Positions 17,759-25,959 of a stretch of DNA of 64,000 bases are shown one piece after another. The translations under genes were made by a program, and so were the position numbers. Numbering within the stretch: the stretch's first letter is position 1; each line of letters starts with the position of its first letter. The DNA comes from Paraburkholderia sediminicola (lineage in GTDB: Bacteria > Pseudomonadota > Gammaproteobacteria > Burkholderiales > Burkholderiaceae). Where the stretch lies: assembly GCF_902859805.1 (NCBI RefSeq), contig NZ_CADIKC010000018.1, positions 49,299 through 113,298 of the forward strand, written 5' to 3'. Below the pieces are notes generated by a model. That model ran no database searches, was not told the origin of the DNA, and saw nothing but the letters and a program-made list of their open reading frames with translations.

Positions 17759-18823
17759 TTAGAGTTTCAGTGCCGGTTGATGATCGTCTTGCAGGAAATC
17801 AGTCATCGTTCTGGCCACGAGTTCCGACTGCTCTTCCTGAATGAAGTGGCCACTGTTCTCCACCTTCATCGCGGTCAGATTCGCCGCTTTCTGCGCGACG
17901 ACCTTCTTCATCCATCCGTACGCCGGGCCACCTAATGCAAGGACGGGCATCTGCAGCGTGCCGTACCCCTTGTTGTCGATCACATCCTGGGGGAAGGCCT
18001 GATACCACGCATTGCTTGCACGGATCGCGTCAGCCGTGTTGTACGCCCGCTCGTACACGGCGCGGTCGCGCGCGTCTACTGCGCTCGCGTCCTCTAAAAA
18101 GTAGTTGAAGATCCAGTCCTGTTCCACCCGAATGTGACCGGCCAGAAGCTTTTCCGGCAGCCCCTGCACCTGATTGAACGCGAACCACCACAAGTAAGGA
18201 CGCGCCGTGCCCAGCTTGTCGCTGAAGGCGCCTTGCGCCGGTAGCAGCGGAAACGACATCAGGCTGTCGTCCGGGTGTGGCAACTCCATCATCACAAGTT
18301 TGTTGGTGGCTTGCGGATAGTTCTCGCCATATGCGAACGCCACAGCCGAACCGATGTCATGTCCGGCAACACTGGCCTTGTCATAGCCCAATGATTTGAC
18401 CAGTTCGTAGACGTCTCTGGCCATGGTCTTCTTGTCGTAACCATCGGCGGGTCTCGACGATGAACCCATACCTCGCAGGTCCACGGCGATGACGGTGTGC
18501 TGCTCGGCCAGCGCCGGCATGATCTTGTGGAACGTCCACCAGGTCTCAGGCCAGCCCGGCAGCAGAACCAATGGTTCGCCTTTGCCGCCCACGACGTAAT
18601 GCAGCCGTACGCCATCCACCTCGGCGTAGCCGTTCCTGAATCCGGGCAGCGACTTCACCAACGCCGCGTCGGATACGTTGGCGTTCTTCGCTGTGGTCGT
18701 CTTATGCACGATCGTCGCATCAGTGCCGACGTGGGACCGTGGCTGCGCGTAACTGGGCGCAAGGGGCAACATCAGCGCTGCCAACGCAGCGCCGGCAGTG
18801 GCAATTCTCGATATGACTTTCAA
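17759..18823 (-). CDS. exported alpha/beta hydrolase (epoxide hydrolase/haloalkane dehalogenase type)
   Basis: A 354-residue hydrolase with a Sec signal peptide (MKVISRIATAGAALAALMLPLAPSYAQ, cleavage after SYA). The core has the oxyanion motif LLPGWPETWWTFHKIMPAL near residue 88, the nucleophile elbow VAGHDIGSAVAFAYGE near 153 with Asp as nucleophile, and a C-terminal His in NSGHFIQEEQSELVA near 325. An Asp nucleophile and HGWP/PGWP motif fit epoxide hydrolases and dehalogenases better than esterases. Substrate is unknown. It is the second periplasmic hydrolase of the cluster, and the two may act on the same compound class. It follows the nitrilase gene by 66 bp. Confidence 0.87.
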   Translation of the reverse strand: MKVISRIATAGAALAALMLPLAPSYAQPRSHVGTDATIVHKTTTAKNANVSDAALVKSLPGFRNGYAEVDGVRLHYVVGGKGEPLVLLPGWPETWWTFHKIMPALAEQHTVIAVDLRGMGSSSRPADGYDKKTMARDVYELVKSLGYDKASVAGHDIGSAVAFAYGENYPQATNKLVMMELPHPDDSLMSFPLLPAQGAFSDKLGTARPYLWWFAFNQVQGLPEKLLAGHIRVEQDWIFNYFLEDASAVDARDRAVYERAYNTADAIRASNAWYQAFPQDVIDNKGYGTLQMPVLALGGPAYGWMKKVVAQKAANLTAMKVENSGHFIQEEQSELVARTMTDFLQDDHQPALKL

Positions 18824-18889
18824 AGTACGTCTCCCTACATTTAGAGAGTTAGTTAAAAGAAGGCATGTACCGCGGTCGATTCGACATGC

Positions 18890-19882
18890 TTAGGCAGCCG
18901 TGATGCTCACATCGTCCGAGTCCTGTTCTGCGATCGATTTGCCGTGGACGCCACGTTCGTGAATGTGCGCAGTCGGGGTACGGTCGATCATCAGACTCAG
19001 CAGTTCCGGCCGGTTGTAGTGACCGGCTGAGTCCATCAACAGCTTGCGTCGGTCGATCATGGTGAAGTCGAGATCGGCAATGACCTCGCCCTCGCCCGAG
19101 CGGAGGGGTTCGCCGATCAGCATGCCCTCGGGCGTCACAATGGTGGTGAAGCAACCACCCGAGATCGGACCGATTTCGCAGCCCGTGTCCTTCATGATTT
19201 GCGCCTGTTGATCGGCGTCCAGCCACGCCGTCGCGTTGACGACGAAACAGCCGGACTCCAGTGCGTGCTGGCGGATATTGATTTCCATCCTTTGCGCAAA
19301 TCCCTCGCCGAAAGCGGAACCCGGATACATCGCCGAATGGATCTGCTCGCCGTCGGCCATCATCGCGTAGCGCGCCAGCGGATTGTTGTGCTCAAAGCAT
19401 GCCAACTGACCAATGCGCCCGACCTTGCTATCGACGGCGCGCAGACCCGACCCGTCGCCCTGCCCCCAGATCATCCGCTCGAAATGCGTAGGCGTGATCT
19501 TGCGCCGGCGCTGGATCAAGGTGCCATCGGCATCGAAGAGCAACTGAGTGTTGTAGATGGTTCCACCATCACGCTCGTTGACGCCGATCGACACCACCAT
19601 GCCTGCCTTGCGAGCCGCCTCGCCAATTGCGTCGGTCGCGGGAGACGGCACCGTCACGGACTGCTCGAGCAGCCTCAGATGCTCTTTTCCAGACAAAAGC
19701 TGAATGCCCGTCTGGACCGCTGCAAAGTACGGGTAATAAGGCACCACAGTTTCCGGAAACGTAGCGAACTGCACGCCCAGCTGGCCGAGTTCGTGGATCT
19801 TCTGCACGACCTTTGCGACGGTGGCCTCACGGCTGTAAAGCACCGGGCTGATCTGGACTGCTGCGGCTTTGACGACTTTCAT
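18890..19882 (-). CDS. nitrilase (Nit6803-like, carbon-nitrogen hydrolase)
   Basis: A 330-residue cytosolic enzyme hydrolysing nitriles to acids and ammonia. The catalytic triad is present: Glu in ATFPETVVPYYPYF near residue 44, Lys in QRRRKITPTHFERMIWG near 130, and Cys in IGQLACFEHNNPLARYAMM near 163. The length and the CFEHNNPLARYAMMADGEQIH block resemble cyanobacterial and proteobacterial Nit6803-type nitrilases, where the usual residue after Cys is Trp rather than Phe. The start ATG at 19882 has only a weak upstream AAGGAG-like sequence (AAGGAGTTTGCA). A 12-bp palindrome, TTGCATATGCAA, lies about 49 bp upstream, between this gene and the MarR gene. Confidence 0.92.
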   Translation of the reverse strand: MKVVKAAAVQISPVLYSREATVAKVVQKIHELGQLGVQFATFPETVVPYYPYFAAVQTGIQLLSGKEHLRLLEQSVTVPSPATDAIGEAARKAGMVVSIGVNERDGGTIYNTQLLFDADGTLIQRRRKITPTHFERMIWGQGDGSGLRAVDSKVGRIGQLACFEHNNPLARYAMMADGEQIHSAMYPGSAFGEGFAQRMEINIRQHALESGCFVVNATAWLDADQQAQIMKDTGCEIGPISGGCFTTIVTPEGMLIGEPLRSGEGEVIADLDFTMIDRRKLLMDSAGHYNRPELLSLMIDRTPTAHIHERGVHGKSIAEQDSDDVSITAA

Positions 19883-19930
19883 TGCAAACTCCTTGATTCA
19901 TAAGAACGGGCACAGAGCGCCCTTGCGATA

Positions 19931-19942
19931 TTGCATATGCAA
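19931..19942. promoter_or_regulatory. palindrome TTGCATATGCAA upstream of the nitrilase gene
   Basis: A perfect 12-bp palindrome between the MarR gene stop (19961) and the nitrilase start (19882). Its 10-bp core recurs before the NmrA-like gene. Candidate MarR operator. Confidence 0.5.
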
Positions 19943-19960
19943 CATTGATGATTAGAAAAA

Positions 19961-20425
19961 TTAGCGCATGCGCTGCGGTAACTTGCCCGCGATGCCCATC
20001 AGCGCGTTAGCACCGGGCTCTCCGACAAGCAATCTGGCGCTTGCCTGCGCAGTCGACCACGCAGACGCAGCGTCGCCGAGCAATGCTTTGCCTTGTCCTG
20101 TCAGCGCAAGGGGCCGACTGCGGCCATTGCTTTCAGGGGCACCTTCGAAAACCCACTCCTGAAGGATGAGAGGTTGCAAATTCCTTGTAAGCGTCGACCG
20201 ATCGTGATGATTCTTGCGCCCCAGATCCGCGCGGCTGATAGGTCCAAGCTCAACAATGAGGACAAGCAGGCTGAATTGAGAGGCGTTAATGCCGAACGGC
20301 CGTAGCGCCTCGTCGTAGATCGCGGTCAAAACTCTGGAGATCTGCCGCGTGCGCGTCAGCAGACAGTTCTGCGCAATCTCACCGCTGACGTCATGACCTG
20401 CTTTGTTTTGAATATCTAAAGACAT
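19961..20425 (-). CDS. MarR-family transcriptional regulator
   Basis: A 154-residue winged-helix regulator, probably a repressor of the surrounding cluster that responds to a pathway ligand. The first helix region is NCLLTRTRQISRVLTAIYDEALRPFGINASQFSLLVLI, and the recognition helix lies in ADLGRKNHHDRSTLTRNLQPL near residue 75, followed by the wing ESNGRSRPLALTGQGKALL. The start at 20425 (MSLDIQNK) is only seven bases after the stop of the SnoaL-like gene, which implies translational coupling. A longer in-frame start at 20488 would lie within that gene. Confidence 0.87.
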   Translation of the reverse strand: MSLDIQNKAGHDVSGEIAQNCLLTRTRQISRVLTAIYDEALRPFGINASQFSLLVLIVELGPISRADLGRKNHHDRSTLTRNLQPLILQEWVFEGAPESNGRSRPLALTGQGKALLGDAASAWSTAQASARLLVGEPGANALMGIAGKLPQRMR

Positions 20426-20432
20426 GATCGGC

Positions 20433-20855
20433 TCATGTTTCGGTGTCGGCTTCCGGCCCTGCCAGATAGAGGTCGCGGAACCGTTCATCGACCCGCTCCC
20501 GCATCAGTTTTGAAAACAGAATCGCCGCATTCATCGGACGATGGTTGATCACCACGGAATCAGCTTCACCCTGTTCATTTATGTGCGCCACGAGCAGAGT
20601 CTCGATCGGCACGCCCTGAATCTGCGAACGGTAGGACTCCATGTAGAGTCCGTTGCCGATCTCGCCCTTGTAGCTGTGATGCTGGAACTCGTAGAGCGCG
20701 ACAGCGTGCCTGATCACCGCCAGGATGTCCGCTCGCCCTTCCACCGGACGCTTCAGGACAGTCGCCTCAAGCGTCGCATTTTCGGCCAGCTTTGCCAGCC
20801 AGAACGGCAGGTCGCCGGCAGGCTCAAGAACTGGCGCGGTATCGTTGAATTTCAT
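20433..20855 (-). CDS. SnoaL-like/NTF2-fold protein
   Basis: A 140-residue protein with the cone-shaped NTF2/SnoaL-like fold pattern: helix DLPFWLAKLAENATLEATVL, then ILAVIRHAVALYEFQHHSYK, and strands TLLVAHINEQGEADSVVINHRPMNAA near residues 85-112. Such proteins act as small isomerases, hydrolases or binding proteins. The function here is unknown, but a role in the same pathway as the tautomerase and hydrolases is likely. The start at 20855 (MKFNDTAP) follows a GGAG. It is 85 bp after the tautomerase stop. Confidence 0.68.
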   Translation of the reverse strand: MKFNDTAPVLEPAGDLPFWLAKLAENATLEATVLKRPVEGRADILAVIRHAVALYEFQHHSYKGEIGNGLYMESYRSQIQGVPIETLLVAHINEQGEADSVVINHRPMNAAILFSKLMRERVDERFRDLYLAGPEADTET

Positions 20856-20940
20856 ATCGGCTTCTCCATCGGTAGTATGGAAATAGTTAGCGAGCGCGAC
20901 ACCCTCTGCCGTCTCGCTGAACAGAACGCGAGAGACGCTA

Positions 20941-21474
20941 TCAGGACATGGAAGTCGCAACGCTAGCGGCATCGACTGCGGCTACCAGCGTGATGCGTGC
21001 CTTTTCCCGTCGTCTGCGGGCGAGTCGATCCTCGCCGACGCTTCGCTCGGACTCACCGGCCAGAATTGCGTGAATGTCGGGGAGCGTCCAGATGGCGCCG
21101 CGACTGCCCCAGGTGCCGTCCGGAATCTCCGTCGGAAAAACCCAGACGCGTGGCGCGACCTCTTCGAACGGTCGGTTCTCGGCGCGGGCCACCGCTTCCG
21201 TCACCGCTTTAACCAATGCGCTGCGTGACTCTGCCGTGTATTGCCCCTCTGGCGCCGACGGAATGATCCGGTAGCGCGCCGCCTTCGAACGTTCTCCTGC
21301 GACGAATATCGCGGCCGGCCGATGGAGATGAAGCACCGTCACGCTTTGCGCAATCGGATTAGCCGCGTCATAGCCTTCCGCCTTGATCAGGATGTCAGTC
21401 AGTTCTTTAACCAGGCGTGCTTCCGCTTCTGGCGTCAAGGCGTCGTCGGGCCACAGTGCGTCGATCATTGGCAT
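20941..21474 (-). CDS. tautomerase-superfamily protein
   Basis: A 177-residue protein beginning MPMIDALWPDDALTPEAEARLVKELTDILIKAEG. After Met removal this exposes Pro1, the catalytic base of the 4-oxalocrotonate tautomerase superfamily. The length is that of the longer members with two beta-alpha-beta units (second unit around SALVKAVTEAVARAENRPFEE and VWVFPTEIPDGTWGSRG). It would isomerise an alpha-keto or enol intermediate. A GAAGAGG ribosome binding site precedes the ATG. It is the first gene of the minus-strand cluster and is divergent from the GlxA-type regulator. The last 25 residues are Arg/Ala-rich and may be disordered. Confidence 0.8.
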   Translation of the reverse strand: MPMIDALWPDDALTPEAEARLVKELTDILIKAEGYDAANPIAQSVTVLHLHRPAAIFVAGERSKAARYRIIPSAPEGQYTAESRSALVKAVTEAVARAENRPFEEVAPRVWVFPTEIPDGTWGSRGAIWTLPDIHAILAGESERSVGEDRLARRRREKARITLVAAVDAASVATSMS

Positions 21475-21583
21475 GATGTCGTTCCCTCTTCAGGTGTTTC
21501 GATGGGGCGATAATCGGCCTTTACGGACACACCCGGAAGTGGCAGCATTGCCATTATTCGAGGAATATCAGACACACACGCAA

Positions 21584-22624
21584 ATGATCACGATCAGGAT
21601 CTGGGTCTATGACGGAATTCTGGCGTCGGGCGTCGCGGGACCCATCGACGTCCTGAGCGCCGCCAACTACCTGAACGGCAAGTTAGCCGCGCGTGGGGCC
21701 AAACCTTTACCCATGTTCGCGTGGCGCGTGGAATCGCTGGACGGACAGCCCGTCACGGCTGCGTCGGGCCAGAGCATTCCGGTGGACGGCAAAATCGATC
21801 CGCGCAAACGTGCAGATGCCATCCTGCTGACGGCCCCGTTTTTTTCCAACATGGATGAGTTCATCGGCCGCCGCGAGCAGATGAATGCACTCTCTTCCGC
21901 GCTACGGCGCCAGCGCAAGGCAGGCGCCGTGCTGGCTGCATACTGCACTGGCAACTATCTGCTTGCCGAGGCGGGTTTGCTGGACGGCCGGGTCGCCACC
22001 ACACACTGGGCCAACGCGGCTGACTTCGCCCGGCGGTATCCGCGTGTTGAACTCCGTGCCCGGGAAATCCTGACCTGGCAGGACGGCATTGTCTCCGGCG
22101 GTTCGGTGACGTCGTATCTCAATCTCGCCGTACGGCTGGTAGAGATGTTCGCCGGCGACAAGCTTGCGGCGATGACCGCCAAGTCGCTACTGATCGACAT
22201 GAACCGGACTTCTCAAGCGTCTTACGCGAAACTGCTCGACGACCACGGACATGTAGACTCGCTCGTCGCGCGAGCTCAACAGCGCATGGAGGCGACACTT
22301 CAGGAGGGGTTCCGGCTGAGCGAGCTCGCCGCCTGGCTTGCTGTCAGCGAACGGACGCTTAACCGGCGTTTCAAGCAGGCAGTAGGCCTTGCGCCACTAA
22401 CGTATCTGCAGAACCTGCGCATAGAAGTAGCCAAACAGTTGCTGGAGTCGAGGCCCATCGGGCTTGAGATAGTCAGCCAGCGTGTTGGCTATGGAGACAT
22501 CAGTACGTTTCGAGAGTTGTTCAAGCGTAAAACCGGACTTTCGCCGAGCGAGTATCAAATGCGCTTTGCGCGCGCTTCTGTGGCTGACAACAACCGGCAC
22601 AGTTCGACCCAACTTAGCCGTTGA
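21584..22624 (+). CDS. GlxA-type AraC-family regulator (DJ-1/PfpI domain plus HTH)
   Basis: A 346-residue regulator. The N-terminal DJ-1/PfpI-like amidotransferase-type domain (about 1-185) begins MITIRIWVYDGILASGVAGPIDVLSAANY and has the nucleophile-elbow position AVLAAYCTGNYLLAEAGLL. The C-terminal AraC double helix-turn-helix (about 230-330) reads LQEGFRLSELAAWLAVSERTLNRRFK and then GLEIVSQRVGYGDISTFRELFKRKTGLSPSEY. Such GlxA proteins activate catabolic operons. It is divergent from the tautomerase gene with 109 bp between starts. The ATG at 21584 was chosen because the domain starts there, although its ribosome binding site is weak (GAGGAA about 20 bases upstream). Confidence 0.9.
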   Translation: MITIRIWVYDGILASGVAGPIDVLSAANYLNGKLAARGAKPLPMFAWRVESLDGQPVTAASGQSIPVDGKIDPRKRADAILLTAPFFSNMDEFIGRREQMNALSSALRRQRKAGAVLAAYCTGNYLLAEAGLLDGRVATTHWANAADFARRYPRVELRAREILTWQDGIVSGGSVTSYLNLAVRLVEMFAGDKLAAMTAKSLLIDMNRTSQASYAKLLDDHGHVDSLVARAQQRMEATLQEGFRLSELAAWLAVSERTLNRRFKQAVGLAPLTYLQNLRIEVAKQLLESRPIGLEIVSQRVGYGDISTFRELFKRKTGLSPSEYQMRFARASVADNNRHSSTQLSR

Positions 22625-22900
22625 CCGATTGCGGTCGAGAGACACGTCAAGGCTCGGAAAGAGACGTTGGTTTAGAGACGTACGAACCTACCTTGTATCT
22701 GACAGCCGGTTCGCGGAGTCCCCCCGACCGCGCCATATCGTCAGTCGTTACCTTTGGTCGCCACCCGACTTCTGCTTTCAGCCGTGGAGCGATTCCCTAC
22801 GCCGTACCCGCCGGTTACCCGATTCGATCGTTTTTCAGATCCGAGCGGCTATGTCTCGTAGTTCAAATCGCCTATGCCACGGCCACCATACTCGATCGAA
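22625..22900. other. intergenic stretch, no gene seen
   Basis: 276 bp between the GlxA-type gene and the small minus-strand ORF pair. The plus-strand frames here have no start signal and read as low-content Arg/Ser-rich sequence. Confidence 0.4.
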
Positions 22901-23068
22901 TTATTCTCGGGGTCGTCGCTCCCCAGCTTCCCGATTCTCAACCACGGCTCGGCGAACGGCTTCGAGAAGGTCCGGGCGCACCTCGGGGTCGGGGACTTCG
23001 ATCAGCTTGCGCGGGGCCCTGGCTTGGGGCTTCAGCGTCACACCGTAAAGTTTTTGCGGCGCAGTCAT
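22901..23068 (-). CDS. small ORF, 55 residues, downstream of a LexA-type box
   Basis: Starts MTAPQKLYGVTLKPQARAPR and continues with KLIEVPDPEVRPDLLEAVRR, ending in a charged tail. The ATG is preceded by GCCGGAGACGAACC, a good ribosome binding site. The composition (charged helix after residue 30) is protein-like, but I recognise no family. It follows the next small ORF in the same direction by 69 bp and may be co-transcribed with it from the region carrying the SOS-type box at 23381-23396. Confidence 0.42.
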   Translation of the reverse strand: MTAPQKLYGVTLKPQARAPRKLIEVPDPEVRPDLLEAVRRAVVENREAGERRPRE

Positions 23069-23137
23069 GGTTCGTCTCCGGCTTCAGTGAGAGCTAATTC
23101 GAACGGCAGGCTCGGTCCTGCTTCTGGTTTCCGAAAA

Positions 23138-23320
23138 TCAGGCTTTGGGAACTTTACTGAGTGGGGAACTGTGGACTCCGTGCGTCGTGCGCCTCCAGGC
23201 TTCGTCGGCGCGTTGCTGGGCCGATTTCAGGGTATATGCGACCCCTTGCTTGCCCTTCGGACCTGGCGAAAACGCCGAAGTCAAACCGGAAAATGTCCGG
23301 CGGACGGTCTTGGTGACCAT
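23138..23320 (-). CDS. small ORF, 60 residues, below a LexA-type box
   Basis: Starts MVTKTVRRTFSGLTSAFSPG and contains the helix-like stretch YTLKSAQQRADEAWRRTTHG. A GGAG lies seven bases before the ATG. The N-terminus is basic and no signal peptide or membrane segment is visible. No family was recognised. A perfect CTGT-N8-ACAG palindrome lies 60 bp upstream, so DNA-damage induction is possible. The opposite strand is also partly open, which lowers confidence. Confidence 0.42.
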   Translation of the reverse strand: MVTKTVRRTFSGLTSAFSPGPKGKQGVAYTLKSAQQRADEAWRRTTHGVHSSPLSKVPKA

Positions 23321-23630
23321 GGCGCGCTCCGCGTTTGTGTCGGAATGGTAAGTCTATGTCTTTACGCGCAATCCGCGATACTGTACGTTTACACAGTGAC
23401 TTATCTGTCTCCGGCATCCCGGTGTCGATACCGTCCGAGGAAGCACCAACACGATAATTCGGAGCGCAGAGCATGCGCCAACACGTCCTCCCCTTATTCT
23501 TGCTGACGGATAGGGCTAGCGAGAAATGCGGTCGCTCTACGCTGACACTGAGCCGCAGACGGTGATTCGCCTGCGGATGTCGGCCCAAGCGCCCGACTGA
23601 ATCGCAATTTGGCGGTTCCGTACGTGGCCT
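23321..23630. other. intergenic region with LexA-type box
   Basis: 310 bp between the small-ORF pair and the YciI-like gene, all on the minus strand. The clear element is the palindrome at 23381-23396. A minus-strand frame running through it is open but has no start signal. Confidence 0.4.
23381..23396. promoter_or_regulatory. LexA-type SOS box CTGT-N8-ACAG
   Basis: CTGTACGTTTACACAG, in the context ATA-box-TGAC, matches the proteobacterial LexA consensus CTGT-N8-ACAG exactly with an A/T-rich centre. It is 60 bp upstream of the 60-residue ORF on the minus strand. Confidence 0.5.
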
Positions 23631-24068
23631 TCACTTGCGCGCCTGCCAAACCGACTCGCTCCAGGTCGGCGCCGCTCTCCGGATGATGTCGAGGACTTCC
23701 GGCGGGACGTCGCCCGCTCCGGTGAGTTGACGCACCTCCAGTACGTCGTCCGTTCCGAGACCGGATGGCGCGCGCAATGCCCAGGAAATCGCCTCCTCAA
23801 GCGATCCAACTTCGATGATGTAAAAGCCACCGACCAGCTCCTTGGACTCGGCAAACGGGCCATCAACGACGTGGCGCTTCCCCTTGCTAACCGCAATTCG
23901 CGCACCGGGCGCCGCTGGGTTCAAGCCTTCTGAAGCCACCAGGACACCGGCCTGGTACATCTCTTCGTTGAACTTCATGTACGCCGTGAGAAGGGCCTCG
24001 TCCAAACCGCCGCCGGCATCCGGCGCCTTTTTCTCTTCGCTTGCCTGGGCTGTGATGATGAAACGCAT
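23631..24068 (-). CDS. YciI/DGPF-domain protein
   Basis: A 145-residue protein of the YciI-like (YCII-related, DGPF) family. It starts MRFIITAQASEEKKAPDAGG and carries the signature HVVDGPFAESKELVGGFYIIEVGSLEEAISWA near residues 65-100. Family members have a ferredoxin-like alpha/beta fold with a conserved His-Asp pair. They often sit beside an ECF sigma factor gene, which is missing here. The start at 24068 has an excellent AGGAGAACG ribosome binding site. It lies 128 bp after the NIPSNAP gene start region, in the same direction, and the two may be co-transcribed. Confidence 0.86.
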   Translation of the reverse strand: MRFIITAQASEEKKAPDAGGGLDEALLTAYMKFNEEMYQAGVLVASEGLNPAAPGARIAVSKGKRHVVDGPFAESKELVGGFYIIEVGSLEEAISWALRAPSGLGTDDVLEVRQLTGAGDVPPEVLDIIRRAAPTWSESVWQARK

Positions 24069-24196
24069 CGTCGTTCTCCTGAGTTGAATGGTGCTGCAGA
24101 ACCACGACGAACGAAGGGTCGTCGAATCGACACGTCGCGGCCTCTCGCGCCGAATCCGTGAACGTCCGTTCCGGAGAGAGGAATCGTCCGGACAGT

Positions 24197-24808
24197 TCAC
24201 CGCAGCGGCGACTTGACGGTCGGCATCCAGATAGTGGATGTCGCCTCATAGAATTGCTCAGGACCTCCCTTCGGCGGCCAGATCCCGTCAGCGAACGACT
24301 TTGCGCGTATCGCGATGCGCTCATCGAGGCTTTCCCAAGGCCATATGTGCGTGATGCGCGGTATGCCATCAAGCGCGTACATGTTCACTGTCAGGCTTGA
24401 CCGTTTCGAGCGCTCAGGCATCGCAGCCTCCCACGCCTTGATGGTTGGCGCCAGGCCCCCCGGCCTTAGCCAGTAGGTACGAAACTCATAATACTTGCCG
24501 AACGAACCCGGTTCGACAGGAGCCAGGAATGGAAAACCGGCGTAGCTCTCCATCTCGATCGTACACTCACTATCGAACGCGCCGAACGGGTCAGCATGAT
24601 GTAGCGCACGTACTCTTTCTTGCGCCAGTTCCTCTTCGTCGGTGAAGCTGCGAAGGATACGCACGCTCCCTAGTCGTCCATTTTCCGAGGTCCATGCACC
24701 GAGCCAGCGCCCTGTGGTTTCTGCATGAGCGAGGTAACCCTCCGCGTTCGCGATCACCTGGGCCAGCTTGAGAATATGCGACGACAGGGTAGTTAGTTCA
24801 TAGAACAT
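24197..24808 (-). CDS. NIPSNAP-family protein
   Basis: A 203-residue cytosolic protein with two NIPSNAP-type ferredoxin-like repeats. The first begins MFYELTTLSSHILKLAQVIANAEGY, the second YYEFRTYWLRPGGLAPTIKAWEAAMPER near residue 105, followed by MYALDGIPRITHIWPWESLDERIAIRAK. Bacterial members are of unknown function and often lie in catabolic operons. A GGAG ribosome binding site precedes the ATG at 24808. It is divergent from a LysR gene with 115 bp between starts, so LysR is the probable regulator. Confidence 0.84.
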   Translation of the reverse strand: MFYELTTLSSHILKLAQVIANAEGYLAHAETTGRWLGAWTSENGRLGSVRILRSFTDEEELAQERVRALHHADPFGAFDSECTIEMESYAGFPFLAPVEPGSFGKYYEFRTYWLRPGGLAPTIKAWEAAMPERSKRSSLTVNMYALDGIPRITHIWPWESLDERIAIRAKSFADGIWPPKGGPEQFYEATSTIWMPTVKSPLR

Positions 24809-24923
24809 TCACTTCTCCAGAGTCAGTAAGGAACCATCGGACGTCCGCTGAAGGACAAGATTAGACTTACCCCTTCTGCTTGAGAATTCCCTATTTGTTC
24901 ACAGTCTCTGTCAAAAATTAGCT

Positions 24924-25817
24924 ATGTACGATTGGCAAGATTTGCGTTATTTCCTCGTGCTGGCGCGCACCGGCTCGCTCTCGGGCGCTGCCAGCGAGCT
25001 ATCGGTCGAACACGCCACCGTTGGTCGGCGTGTCACGTCGCTAGAGACCGCGCTCGGGTTGAAACTGATTCATCGGCTGCCCCGCAGCAGCCGTTTGACC
25101 GAGGATGGAAAAACCATCGCCATGCTGGCCGGACCGATGGTCGACTGCGCACAGACCGTCGAGGCCTATGCGCTGCGGGCATCGTCCGCACTGTCTGGAA
25201 CGGTCCGTCTCAGCGTGCCTCCGACGATCGGTAACTACTGCATCTCACCGCACATGCGCTCATTCCGCGAATCGCATCCATCCTTGAAGATCGTCATGGA
25301 AGGTTCTCCCGACATTGCACCGCTGGACAGAGGCGTCGCAGATATCGCCATTCGCATGGTCAAGCCACAGGAGGGCAGCCTCGTCGCACGACGGATAGGC
25401 ACGATCCGATTCGGTCTATATGCCAACCTGGCCTATGCGGCTCGCCCGCCTGGACAATGGGAGTTCATCGCTTATGACTCGTCGTTGGACCACGTGAGAC
25501 ATCAAAACTGGCTGCGGCAGTTTTTGGACAGCCGACCCATCGTATTCGAAACAAACGATGTGATTGGGCAGCAGATGGCTGCACGCAACGGTGTCGGCGT
25601 CGCGGTCCTGCCCACGATGATCGGCGATACCGATGCTGAGCTGGTCAGGCTTCGCGTTGGGTTCGAGCCGCCTGAGACGGGCCTTTGGCTGGTTACTTAT
25701 CCCGATCTGCGACGTACGCCATCGATCAAGGCAGTGATGGACTTTTTGGTGCGTTGCGTTAGCCATGAACCGCATTACGCAGATGAAGATGGTTCCTCAC
25801 AAAATCGCCATGGCTGA
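24924..25817 (+). CDS. LysR-family transcriptional regulator
   Basis: A 297-residue regulator. The N-terminal winged helix is WQDLRYFLVLARTGSLSGAASELSVEHATVGRRVTSLE (residues 4-40 or so), and the substrate-binding domain runs from about residue 90 to 285 (for example GTVRLSVPPTIGNYCISPHM and VADIAIRMVKPQEGSLVARRIG). It is divergent from the NIPSNAP gene, which is the likely target together with the YciI gene. No T-N11-A site was picked out with confidence. Confidence 0.9.
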   Translation: MYDWQDLRYFLVLARTGSLSGAASELSVEHATVGRRVTSLETALGLKLIHRLPRSSRLTEDGKTIAMLAGPMVDCAQTVEAYALRASSALSGTVRLSVPPTIGNYCISPHMRSFRESHPSLKIVMEGSPDIAPLDRGVADIAIRMVKPQEGSLVARRIGTIRFGLYANLAYAARPPGQWEFIAYDSSLDHVRHQNWLRQFLDSRPIVFETNDVIGQQMAARNGVGVAVLPTMIGDTDAELVRLRVGFEPPETGLWLVTYPDLRRTPSIKAVMDFLVRCVSHEPHYADEDGSSQNRHG

Positions 25818-25959
25818 ATGACGTGCTCTACGCCTTTTATGGGGAGTCAACGATGGTTCCTTGATGGTAAACAATCTGCCATCCCGTAGCCGACCGGCGC
25901 CAGAGCGTTGCGCGACGAGTCACCCTGGAATCCTGCCCAATCCTGAACGGGCACTCGGA

